Positions 1-6,040 are shown, numbered from the stretch's first letter. The stretch is 7,813 nucleotides of DNA from a bacterium (GCA_021791455.1 JAJYWM010000323.1:1-7813), one strand, 5' to 3'. Numbers and translations: made by a program. The notes: generated by a model from the sequence alone, not told the origin.

Positions 1-851
1 GTGAGATGGCGGCCACCGCGACGATCGGCCAGGAAGCCCACGGTCACCCTGACCGTGATCCCACAGGCGCTCGCGAGAGCCGCCAGCAGGCCAGCCTCCC
101 CAGGGCCCATCCCCTCGCTCACCGCAGAGCTCACGAGGAAAGCGCCAAGGGACGAGCACGCCGTGAGGGTGAGGCCGAACCCCACTGCCAACGCGACCAA
201 CGGTCCCGTGGGTTCGTGTTTGGGGCGAAGCAGCGCAGCCTTGCGCTGAGCCGACACTGAGAGGCGAGGATGGGGGAGCAGCAGAATCCCGGCCACCGCC
301 ACCAGCGCCGCACCAACGAAGGCCCAGCGCCATCCCACCGTCAGGGCGAGCGTGGGGACGGCCACCCCGCCAAGCAGGAAGGCGAGGGGCACCGCCGCCT
401 GCTTGATCCCGAACGCGAGCCCCTGGCTGGTCGTCGTGATGCGCCGGGAGAGGAACAGATTGGATGCCGTCTGGCCCCCGCTGCTGGCCGCTCCCGCCAG
501 CACCAGGGCTCCCGCCAGCTCCGGCCATGAATGCACCAGTGTCGCGATGAGGAGCATCACTGCGGCGCTGACCATGGCCGAGTAGCGAAGCATCCGCAAG
601 CCTCCGAACTCCTCCGCCAGACGCCCGGAGGGGATGGCGAAGAGAGCGCTGGCCGCGTAGCTCGAGCCGACAACCACCCCCAGTTCAGCCGGGCCGAAGT
701 CAAGGCTCCTCCTCAACTCGACGGCGAGCGTCCCCACCAAGAAGGTCGGCAACGTGATCGATGTAACTGCGACAACGGTCGCCCATAGATCTCGGCTGCC
801 CGCGCCGGCCCGTCGGGCGGGCTGGTCCATGATGGCGTTGGGGGAGCTCAT
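1..851 (-). CDS. MFS transporter, N-terminal 283 codons (cut by window edge)
   Basis: This is an inner-membrane secondary transporter of the major facilitator superfamily; the substrate cannot be read from the sequence. The minus-strand frame is open from an ATG at 851-849 to the left edge with no stop. It shows a short polar N-terminus, a first membrane helix around residues 22-46, then further hydrophobic segments near 56-74, 91-107, 112-127, 152-172, 176-193, 217-240 and 253-270. An MFS motif-A-like loop (SGRLAEEFGGLRML, residues 75-88) lies between helices 2 and 3. The pseudo-repeat GFLADRRGGR (272-281) marks the equivalent loop after helix 8, so about eight of twelve helices are present. 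Only a weak Shine-Dalgarno (GAAGGG) precedes the ATG; an in-frame ATG at codon 8 is an alternative start. The gene is divergent from the sigma-factor operon, and no shared role is evident. Confidence 0.88.
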   Translation of the reverse strand, partial: MSSPNAIMDQPARRAGAGSRDLWATVVAVTSITLPTFLVGTLAVELRRSLDFGPAELGVVVGSSYAASALFAIPSGRLAEEFGGLRMLRYSAMVSAAVMLLIATLVHSWPELAGALVLAGAASSGGQTASNLFLSRRITTTSQGLAFGIKQAAVPLAFLLGGVAVPTLALTVGWRWAFVGAALVAVAGILLLPHPRLSVSAQRKAALLRPKHEPTGPLVALAVGFGLTLTACSSLGAFLVSSAVSEGMGPGEAGLLAALASACGITVRVTVGFLADRRGGRHL

Positions 852-991
852 GCCCTTCGATTCTCGGGGTGTCTGCCCAATAGCCGCAGCGGCAGGATGG
901 AGAAGGGAAGCATTTGCGCCAGCTCCGGCCGCTATGGTGGATGCACCACCGGGCCGCACTCACCGAGGAGGTCGCGCTGGAAGAGGACTTC

Positions 992-1018
992 GTGATCCGT
1001 TCGGGCCGTGGGCCCGTA
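992..1018 (+). promoter_or_regulatory. Candidate ECF sigma promoter upstream of the sigma gene
   Basis: GTGATCCG (992-999), a 15-base spacer, then CGTA (1015-1018). The same two boxes with exactly the same spacer occur at 2450-2476, upstream of the Tat-signal gene. The ATCC core resembles the -35 box reported for mycobacterial SigK (CCATCC), and CGTA is a plausible ECF -10 box. Transcription would start near 1023-1028, leaving a very short leader before the ATG at 1034. This would exclude the upstream in-frame start at 914 and fits autoregulation. It is predicted from the repeated motif only. Confidence 0.55.
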
Positions 1019-1033
1019 GACCCTGGGGAGCGC

Positions 1034-1639
1034 ATGGTTACCTCCTTAGCCGCCGACGACCTTCTCTTCCCCATTCAGGACACAGACGCCCAGCTGATGT
1101 GGCGGCTGCGATCCCAGGACGAGGCCGCGCTCGGAGCGCTCTACGACCGCCATGCGGCGGTCGCCTTCGGCCTGGCGCTGCGCATGCTGCGCGACCGCGC
1201 CGCTGCCGAGGAGGTGGTCCAGGACGCCTTCGTTACCCTCTGGCGCAGGGCGGCAGCCTACGCACCCGACCGGGCCAGCGTCAGGACGTGGCTGCTGACC
1301 ATGGTCAGGAGCCGTTCAATCGACCGGATCCGCCACGTCACAGCCAAGGAGTCCGACTTTGCCCTCGACGACGAGCCAGAGCTTGTGGCGGTGAGCGATA
1401 CCTGGCGTCTGGCCAGCGAGGGGATGAGGGCTGACGCGGTGAGGGATGCCCTTGGGGCCCTGCCCCCCGAGCAGCGACAGATTCTCGAGTGGGCCTACTT
1501 CGGCGGGCTGTCCCAGACCGAGATAGCGCAGCGGACGGGGATCGCCGTGGGGACGGTGAAGAGCCGGACCCGATTGGCCCTGGAGCGGTTGCGCCGCCTG
1601 CTCGCCGACAGCGTCGCGGCCGAGGCTCCGGAGCAGTGA
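1034..1639 (+). CDS. ECF-family RNA polymerase sigma factor, SigK-like
   Basis: This 201-residue alternative sigma factor of the extracytoplasmic-function type should direct RNA polymerase to a small regulon. Region 2 spans about residues 20-100 and includes AAEEVVQDAFVTLWRRA (57-73, core binding and -10 melting) and RTWLLTMVRSRSIDRIR (84-100). Region 4 spans about 136-190 and has the helix-turn-helix GLSQTEIAQRTGIAVGTVKSR (158-178) that reads the -35 box. There is no region 3 and no C-terminal extension, as is usual for ECF factors. The ATG at 1034 was chosen because GGGGAG lies just upstream and because region 2 begins soon after it; the frame is open further up (TTG at 914), but those residues have no sigma-like content. 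The stop overlaps the anti-sigma start (GTGA, 1636-1639), which implies translational coupling. Assignment to the SigK type rests on the RskA-like partner. Confidence 0.93.
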   Translation: MVTSLAADDLLFPIQDTDAQLMWRLRSQDEAALGALYDRHAAVAFGLALRMLRDRAAAEEVVQDAFVTLWRRAAAYAPDRASVRTWLLTMVRSRSIDRIRHVTAKESDFALDDEPELVAVSDTWRLASEGMRADAVRDALGALPPEQRQILEWAYFGGLSQTEIAQRTGIAVGTVKSRTRLALERLRRLLADSVAAEAPEQ

Positions 1640-2427
1640 AGGATGGCAACGCCACGAGCGGCGATGTGCTGAGCTGCGATCAGGTTCAGGACCTCCTGGG
1701 AGCCTTTGTGCTCGACTCCCTCGATGCGGCCCAGGTGGGGCAGGTGCGCCGGCACCTCAGCGGTTGCCCCAGCTGCCGCCAGGAGGCGGACGAGCTGCGC
1801 GCAACCGCGATGGAGATCGGCGAGGCCGTAGCTCCGGTCATGCCTCCACCCATGCTGCGGGAGCGCATTCTTGCGGAAGCTCGTGGGCCGAGTCTGGCCA
1901 CTCCCTCGAGTTACCCGCCACCTGGTCGGCGCATCCTGGCGGGCGGCCAGCGGGCTGGCTGGGCCGTGGCGGCCCTCGCGGCAGCGCTGATGCTGGCGGC
2001 TGGGGGCTGGGGCCTGAGTGAGCACTTCGGCCATCCGAGCGCACCCCAGTCCTCAGCCCTCACCGCCACGGCGCTGACTCCGGTGGACCGCCTTATCGCG
2101 AGTGGCCAATGCTCTGTCGTCACCCTGACCCCCGCCGCAACCGGGGCCGGTCAGGCCGCTCTGGTGACTGACCGGGCCAACGGTGTGACCTATGTCATCC
2201 TCTCGGGCCTGCCCCGGTTGCACTCCGACAAGGCCTACACACTGTGGTACATCGGTCTGAAGGCGGGCAGCCCGCGGCCGGTGCCGGTGGGCAGCATGAC
2301 CAGGGTGGGCGCATACCGTATGCCGCTCTCCCCCAAGGGATTCCTGAAGGTCGCGATCACGCGCGAGCCGGGGCCTCACGACGCGACCCCGCTGGGGCCG
2401 GTGTTGCTGTCCGCCTCGCTGTCCTAG
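1636..2427 (+). CDS. RskA-like membrane anti-sigma factor
   Basis: This 263-residue single-pass membrane protein is predicted to hold the preceding sigma factor inactive until an envelope or redox signal triggers its release. The cytoplasmic N-terminus has a zinc-anti-sigma type H-x3-C-x2-C motif (H40, C44, C47) and an additional C14. A membrane helix follows at about residues 108-127, within a stretch rich in Ala, Leu and Gly. The outer part (about 150-263) has the features of the RskA C-terminal domain, including AYTLWYIG and the final VAITREPGPHDATPLGP. The GTG at 1636 is the chosen start because it overlaps the sigma stop and a GGAG sits just before it; an in-frame GTG at 1666 would still retain C14 and the zinc motif. 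Release by regulated proteolysis is known for RskA in mycobacteria and is assumed here by family. Confidence 0.9.
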   Translation: MKDGNATSGDVLSCDQVQDLLGAFVLDSLDAAQVGQVRRHLSGCPSCRQEADELRATAMEIGEAVAPVMPPPMLRERILAEARGPSLATPSSYPPPGRRILAGGQRAGWAVAALAAALMLAAGGWGLSEHFGHPSAPQSSALTATALTPVDRLIASGQCSVVTLTPAATGAGQAALVTDRANGVTYVILSGLPRLHSDKAYTLWYIGLKAGSPRPVPVGSMTRVGAYRMPLSPKGFLKVAITREPGPHDATPLGPVLLSASLS

Positions 2428-2436
2428 CCGAGGACA
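2420..2436 (+). repeat. Small inverted repeat at the anti-sigma stop codon
   Basis: Arms TGTCCT (2420-2425) and AGGACA (2431-2436) enclose a 5-base loop and overlap the TAG stop. An A-run follows rather than a T-run, so this is not a canonical terminator for the plus strand. It sits 13 bases before the candidate promoter at 2450 and may help separate the regulator genes from the downstream operon. The stem is short and may be chance. Confidence 0.3.
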
Positions 2437-2449
2437 AAAACCGCTCCTT

Positions 2450-2476
2450 GTGATCCGACCTGACGCGGGGAGCGTA
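2450..2476 (+). promoter_or_regulatory. Candidate ECF sigma promoter upstream of the Tat-signal gene
   Basis: GTGATCCG (2450-2457), 15 bases, then CGTA (2473-2476). It is identical in both boxes and in spacing to the site at 992-1018, while the spacer sequences differ. It lies in the 130-bp gap after the anti-sigma gene. Transcription would start near 2481-2486, giving a leader of about 70-75 bases before the ATG at 2558. It would drive the Tat-signal, DUF4331, 130-residue, tatA and tatC genes as one unit. Confidence 0.6.
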
Positions 2477-2557
2477 CCTCGCTTTGCAGCCCCTCTGGGC
2501 GATCGACCAAGGGCCGCAATTGATGCCAGTACGCCAACCCGACCGAAGGAGATTTGC

Positions 2558-2842
2558 ATGAACAAGGTCACCCGTCGCGTCTTTCTGCGGCGCGCCTCGT
2601 TGGGCGTAGCCGCGGTGGGCGTCGCCACCACGGTGCCCGGCTTTCTGCGCGGTTCCGTCAAGCCGACCACCAAGACGTCACCTAACTCAGCCCGGCCGCT
2701 GGCCACGGTGGCCCAGGAGGGGCCCCTGGTGGCACACATCCAGGATGTGTCCTCCGGGCAGATCACCCTGATGATCGGCAGTCGCGAGGTCACGTATCAG
2801 AACCGAGAGATGGCTAACCAGCTCCTGCTGGCGGCCCAGTAG
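2558..2842 (+). CDS. Small Tat-signal protein, 94 residues, unknown function
   Basis: A short protein beginning with a clear twin-arginine signal: T5-R6-R7-V8-F9-L10-R11 followed by a hydrophobic stretch (about 13-30). The basic residue at 11 fits the Tat consensus. No obvious A-x-A cleavage site is seen, so the signal could stay as a membrane anchor. The remaining 55-60 residues have a Thr/Pro/Ser-rich linker and then a compact segment around VAHIQDVSSGQITLMIGSRE (58-77) that could form a few beta strands. I recognise no named family and no metal, cofactor or catalytic motif. The ATG is preceded by AAGGAG (2546-2551) six bases away, an ideal ribosome-binding site; upstream in-frame codons are therefore not used. 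Position directly before the DUF4331 gene and in the same unit as tatA/tatC makes it a likely Tat substrate, and possibly an escort for the signal-less neighbour (inference). Confidence 0.88.
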   Translation: MNKVTRRVFLRRASLGVAAVGVATTVPGFLRGSVKPTTKTSPNSARPLATVAQEGPLVAHIQDVSSGQITLMIGSREVTYQNREMANQLLLAAQ

Positions 2843-2882
2843 GGGCGCGGCCCCCCTCACCACTCACTTTTAGAGGTACCAA

Positions 2883-4304
2883 ATGTCATCGCACCGCGAG
2901 GCGCCGGAGATCTCCAAGGATCCCGTAGCCGACAACACCGACCTGTACGCGTTCGTCAGCCCCGACCAGCCGGACACGGTCACCCTCATCGCCAACTTCA
3001 TACCCCTGGAGGACCCGGCGGCCGGCCCCAACTTCTACGAGTTCGGCAACGACGTCGTCTATCAGATCAACATCGCAAACTCCGGCCAGGGCACGGCCGA
3101 CATCACCTACTCCTTCGAGTTCTACACCGAGATCCGTGACCCCGAGACCTTCCTCTACAACACCGGCACCATCTCCTCCTTGGACAGTGCCAACTGGAAC
3201 CGGCGCCAGTTCTACAGTGTCACCAGGATCAGCGGCGGTCGAGCCGAGGTTCTCGCTCGCGATCTGCCTTGTCCACCCTGCAACGTGGGTCCGCTCTCTA
3301 CCCCCGGCTACGCCAACCTGGCCCAGGCGGCGGTGCACACCCTACCTGGCAACAGGACGGTGTTCGCGGGCCAGCGCGCCGAAGGGTTCTACGTGGACCT
3401 GGGGGCCATCTTCGACCTGGGCGACCTGCGCCCCTTCCAGACTCTGCACATCGGCCCGCGCCCCGCGGCCCCGGGGGTGAACGCCACGGCCGGCAAGAAT
3501 GTCCACTCGATCGCGCTTCGGGTCCCCAAGACCGATCTGACCCGGGGCGGTTACGCAGCCACCGACGGCAGCGATCCTAGGTCCGTCATAGGGGTCTGGG
3601 CGGTGGCCCAGCGGCACAAGGCAAGCCTTCTGCACGGGGACGGCCCGAGCTTTGGGGTCGGCCCGTTCAAGCAGGTTTCTCGGCTCGGGATGCCTCTGAT
3701 CAACGAGGTCATCATCCCCATGGGGCGCAAGGACCGTTGGAACCTGGACAGCCCCGACCATGACCAGCAGTTCGCCGCCTACTACGAGCACCCGGGACTG
3801 GCGGGCTTGCTGCCCGTGCTCTACCCGGACGTCTTTCCCAACCTGGCGGCTCTGGACAAGGCAGGGACATCGAGGGCGGACCTGGTCGCGATATTGCTGA
3901 CCGGGATCCCCACCGGAGTCGTCAGCGGCTTTCAGAACTACACCGGAACCGTGCAGGCCGACATGCTGCGCTTGAACATGGCGGTTGCGCCTACGGCCAG
4001 TCCCAGCCTGATGGGCCTGCTGGGGGGTGATGCGGCGGGCTTTCCCAATGGACGCAGAGTCTTCGACGACGTCACCACCATAGAGCTGCGAGCGATTGCA
4101 GGAGCGACCTATGCCCTGGTCGACAAGAGCTACAAGCCGGATGCGGCGGCCGGGCTCATCTACGACGTGATCGACCCCACCAAGTATTCCCCTGCCACGC
4201 TCAGTGGGATTGGGGTCACCTATCTGGACAGCTTCCCCTACCTCGGGACCCCCTACGACGGCTTCGACACCCCATCTACTACCACCACCTCGACCGGCAT
4301 CTGA
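2883..4304 (+). CDS. DUF4331 family protein without its own signal peptide
   Basis: A 473-residue protein of the DUF4331 family, whose biochemical role is not known to me. Family hallmarks are the opening SSHREAPEISKDPVADNTDLYAF (split here as SSHREAP at 2-8 and ADNTDLYAF at 16-24), the NVGPLSTPGYANLA segment (134-147), and GFPNGRRVFDDVTTIELRA (386-404) near the end. As I recall the family, SHREAP usually follows a signal peptide; here it starts at residue 2 and no hydrophobic leader precedes it. The ATG has AGAGG (2872-2876) six bases upstream, and the 40-bp gap to the previous gene leaves no room for a signal peptide. A C-P-P-C pair lies at 130-133, and the tail is Thr/Ser-rich (464-471). 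Adjacent Tat-signal and tatA/tatC genes suggest export as a folded passenger; a cytosolic location is the alternative. Confidence 0.9.
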   Translation: MSSHREAPEISKDPVADNTDLYAFVSPDQPDTVTLIANFIPLEDPAAGPNFYEFGNDVVYQINIANSGQGTADITYSFEFYTEIRDPETFLYNTGTISSLDSANWNRRQFYSVTRISGGRAEVLARDLPCPPCNVGPLSTPGYANLAQAAVHTLPGNRTVFAGQRAEGFYVDLGAIFDLGDLRPFQTLHIGPRPAAPGVNATAGKNVHSIALRVPKTDLTRGGYAATDGSDPRSVIGVWAVAQRHKASLLHGDGPSFGVGPFKQVSRLGMPLINEVIIPMGRKDRWNLDSPDHDQQFAAYYEHPGLAGLLPVLYPDVFPNLAALDKAGTSRADLVAILLTGIPTGVVSGFQNYTGTVQADMLRLNMAVAPTASPSLMGLLGGDAAGFPNGRRVFDDVTTIELRAIAGATYALVDKSYKPDAAAGLIYDVIDPTKYSPATLSGIGVTYLDSFPYLGTPYDGFDTPSTTTTSTGI

Positions 4305-4315
4305 GGGTGGTGCAG

Positions 4316-4708
4316 ATGGCAGAGCGCGACCGGGTCCTGGAGCCGAGCCAGGCCGTGATGGTCGACGTCGGTCCCGGACACGGTGCCCTGGTCATCACGG
4401 CACCGGCGGCAATGCTGGGCGAGGAGATCGAGATAAGTCCCGCGACCGATCCCGCCGCTCGTCAGCACGTCTACGTTCTGCGGCGCACCCTGCCTCGGAA
4501 GACGGCCTACGCGGCCGCCTTTCCGAGGCTGCGCGCCGGCGCGTATCTGGTCTGGGGGCTCGGTGACCGCGTGGTCGCCACCCCAAGTGTGCGTGAGGGC
4601 GAGGTGGTGGCGATCACCTGGCCCGTGCACGAGATCTCTTCCAGGTCCCCTGAACCGGCCGGCCCTCGGCCGGCCTCAACCGACAGCTCTCACCTCAAAG
4701 GAGTCTGA
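4316..4708 (+). CDS. 130-residue conserved-looking hypothetical protein
   Basis: A small soluble protein with no signal peptide or membrane segment. The first 95 or so residues look like a compact beta-rich domain: VMVDVGPGHGALVI (15-28), EEIEISP (36-42), HVYVLRRTL (51-59), YAAAFPRLRAGAYLVWGL (65-82) and EGEVVAITW (94-102). The order of an inner VDVG-GALV strand, an EIEISP strand and a PxLxAGxYxVWG turn resembles small actinobacterial proteins loosely labelled as phospholipase-like or hypothetical, but I see no catalytic residues and assign no function. The last 28 residues are Ser/Pro-rich and probably disordered. The ATG at 4316 is preferred because GAGGG (4303-4307) is eight bases upstream; GTG codons at 4307 and 4310 are in frame and possible. 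It begins 11 bp after the DUF4331 stop and ends 1 bp before tatA, so it belongs to the operon. Confidence 0.8.
   Translation: MAERDRVLEPSQAVMVDVGPGHGALVITAPAAMLGEEIEISPATDPAARQHVYVLRRTLPRKTAYAAAFPRLRAGAYLVWGLGDRVVATPSVREGEVVAITWPVHEISSRSPEPAGPRPASTDSSHLKGV
4657..4675 (+). repeat. GC-rich hairpin shortly upstream of tatA
   Basis: Two copies of GGCCGGCC (4657-4664 and 4668-4675), each self-complementary, around a 3-base CTC loop. The stem is eight G-C pairs and ends 21 bases before the tatA ribosome-binding site AAAGGAG (4697-4703). It lies within the Pro-rich tail of the preceding gene. It has no T-run, so it is not a simple terminator; it could protect the transcript or set tatA/tatC levels. 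In a GC-rich genome chance remains possible. Confidence 0.45.
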
Positions 4709-4709
4709 C

Positions 4710-5015
4710 ATGCTCGCACCGTCTCACATCGTTTTGCTGGGTCTCGTGATCCTGCTTGCCTTAGTCGTCTTCGGCCCCAAGCGGCTGCCCGAGTTGGGCC
4801 AGGGTGTGGGCCGTGCCATCCAGGAGTTCAAGCACGCCTCGAGCCAGGCGGCTCAGGAGTTCAACACCACCAGCGCTGAGCTCAAGGGCGCCATCTCGCT
4901 TGCCCCATTGGCGACCCCCGCCGGATCCCAGGGTGCGGTACCTGCCCAAAGCGCAGCTCCCGTGATCGTCCAGGATGTCCTTCCTGCTCCAGCAGACCAC
5001 AGCGCAACCAACTGA
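4710..5015 (+). CDS. tatA: Sec-independent protein translocase TatA
   Basis: TatA forms the transient pore or membrane-weakening assembly of the twin-arginine pathway, which exports folded proteins across the cytoplasmic membrane. The 101-residue product has an N-terminal helix (about 3-20, HIVLLGLVILLALVVFG), the hinge F21-G22-P23-K24, the conserved RLPELGQGVGRAIQEF (25-40) and an amphipathic helix to about residue 60. A low-complexity Ala/Pro-rich tail of roughly 40 residues follows. AAAGGAG at 4697-4703 lies six bases before the ATG, and the upstream stop is one base away. The window has no separate tatB, as in many Gram-positive Tat systems where one TatA serves both roles. It stands 23 bp ahead of tatC. 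With the Tat-signal gene in the same unit it looks like a substrate-linked translocase set, but it could also serve as the general cellular Tat system. Confidence 0.95.
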   Translation: MLAPSHIVLLGLVILLALVVFGPKRLPELGQGVGRAIQEFKHASSQAAQEFNTTSAELKGAISLAPLATPAGSQGAVPAQSAAPVIVQDVLPAPADHSATN

Positions 5016-5038
5016 TCAGTATCTGGAGCTTTTGAGCC

Positions 5039-5839
5039 ATGGCCGCCCACCCTTACTCCGCCCCTATCACGCCGGGCCGCCACCTAGGCGGCGGCCCGGC
5101 CCAGGAGGAGTCACCCGCCTTAACCCTGGTCGAGCACCTGGAGGATCTGAGACGGGTGGTCATCATCTGCCTCATCGCCTGGGTGGCCGCGACCAGCCTT
5201 GCGTTCGCTTTCAACCATGAGCTGATCCAGATACTCGAACGCCCGCTGCTGCTGGCCCTGCGCCACCGGGGATCGTCGCCATTCGGCAACAGCATCATCG
5301 TCACCAGTCCCCTGGAGGGGCTCTCGATTCCGTTCAAGGTGGCGGCCGCGGCCGGCATCGTGATCTCGCTGCCGATCGTGGCGTGGCAGGCCTGGACGTT
5401 CGTCGCCCCGGGCCTGCTGCGCCAGGAGCGCCGCCTGTTCGCGCCCTTCATTGCAGCGACTCTGTTCTGCTTCGCAATGGGAGCGACCTTCGCGTACTTC
5501 ATCATGCCGGTCGGCCTGAGCTTCCTCTCGACCTTCCTCGGCAGCGACGCTGTCTACCTCCCGGACCTGGGCTCGTATCTCTCCTTCTTCGCCCTGGTGA
5601 TTGTGGTATTCGGGGTCGCCTTCGAGATGCCGGTCGTGCTCTGCCTGCTGGCGGCGGTGAGGATCATCGACAGCCAGAAGCTGCGCCGGTGGCGCAAGAT
5701 CTCCTATTTCGTCATAGTCGGAGTGTCCTTGGTCATCACCCCGGGCGCTGACCCCTTCACCCCCACCTTTCTGTCCGTCGCTCTGGTCGTGCTCTACGAG
5801 GCCAGCGTGCTGGTGATACGGCACGGTCTTCGGCGATAG
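5039..5839 (+). CDS. tatC: Sec-independent protein translocase TatC
   Basis: TatC is the six-helix membrane receptor that binds the twin-arginine signal. The 266-residue product shows the signal-binding N-terminal motif VEHLEDLRR (31-39), helices near 40-57, 98-121, 134-163, 180-207, 220-234 and 243-260, and the first-loop motif WTFVAPGLLRQERR (119-132). E130, E196 (in FEMPV) and D238 (in TPGADPF) match conserved acidic residues E103, E170 and D211 of E. coli. D36 stands where E. coli has E15, a mild change, and P242 where E. coli has Q215. A non-conserved extension of about 27 residues precedes the first motif. No other ATG, GTG or TTG lies in frame before the conserved part, so the ATG at 5039 is used. 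Its ribosome-binding site is weak (GGAG at 5025-5028, ten bases away). It ends the putative operon. Confidence 0.95.
   Translation: MAAHPYSAPITPGRHLGGGPAQEESPALTLVEHLEDLRRVVIICLIAWVAATSLAFAFNHELIQILERPLLLALRHRGSSPFGNSIIVTSPLEGLSIPFKVAAAAGIVISLPIVAWQAWTFVAPGLLRQERRLFAPFIAATLFCFAMGATFAYFIMPVGLSFLSTFLGSDAVYLPDLGSYLSFFALVIVVFGVAFEMPVVLCLLAAVRIIDSQKLRRWRKISYFVIVGVSLVITPGADPFTPTFLSVALVVLYEASVLVIRHGLRR
5071..5100 (+). repeat. Strong hairpin inside the 5' end of tatC
   Basis: Arms GCCGGGCCGCC (5071-5081) and GGCGGCCCGGC (5090-5100) pair perfectly over 11 G-C pairs around an 8-base loop. It begins about 30 bases after the tatC start and encodes part of the unconserved N-terminal extension (His-Leu-Gly-Gly-Gly-Pro). 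Together with the weak ribosome-binding site this could lower TatC synthesis relative to TatA, which Tat systems require in excess. That effect is inference. Confidence 0.5.
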
Positions 5840-5848
5840 GAAGCTTGG

Positions 5849-5862
5849 TTCGGTCCACCGAA
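5849..5862 (+). repeat. Short palindrome just after tatC
   Basis: TTCGGT (5849-5854) and ACCGAA (5857-5862) pair around CC, nine bases after the tatC stop. The loop is really the four bases TCCA, with a five-pair stem. There is no T-run. It is either a weak 3' hairpin or a small operator; support is limited. Confidence 0.3.
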
Positions 5863-5892
5863 TGCTCTGCGGCGAGTCGGTGGCGCCGCCTG

Positions 5893-5925
5893 GCATTCCG
5901 GAGCTCCGATCCGGGACCGGAATGC
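5893..5925 (+). repeat. 9-bp inverted repeat downstream of tatC, possible terminator hairpin
   Basis: Arms GCATTCCGG (5893-5901) and CCGGAATGC (5917-5925) match perfectly across a 15-base spacer. The left arm overlaps the smaller palindrome GGAGCTCC (5900-5907). A stem-loop here would fall 54-86 bases past the tatC stop and could mark the end of the tat transcript. The absence of a T-run argues for a factor-dependent end, or for an operator instead. Confidence 0.4.
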
Positions 5926-6040
5926 GCGTCCGGCTGGGCACATGAACCGCAGCAGCCCTCGCAGCGATTTTTGCATCCGCGCAGGCCGCTCCTTGGTCAC
6001 CCGAGGAGCGCCGTAGGGATCAGCGGGACCCAGGAGCAGC

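Noticed and set aside
935..948. Small inverted repeat TGGTG-GATG-CACCA in the divergent intergenic region
   Set aside because: Five-base arms are expected by chance at this composition, and nothing ties it to either promoter.
914..1033. Upstream extension of the sigma-factor frame to a TTG at 914
   Set aside because: The extra 40 residues show no sigma-like content, the ATG at 1034 has GGGGAG in front, and the candidate promoter at 992-1018 lies inside the extension.
1489..1635. Upstream extension of the anti-sigma frame into the sigma gene
   Set aside because: It would overlap the sigma helix-turn-helix coding region by about 150 bases; the GTG overlapping the sigma stop is the usual coupled arrangement.
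2053..2793. Long minus-strand open frame of 246 codons opposite the anti-sigma and Tat-signal genes
   Set aside because: Composition is Arg/Gly-rich with no recognisable domain; it is a shadow of the plus-strand genes in GC-rich DNA.
5120..5941. Minus-strand open frame of 273 codons opposite tatC
   Set aside because: The product is rich in Asp, Gln, Arg and His with no fold signature, while the plus strand encodes an unmistakable TatC.
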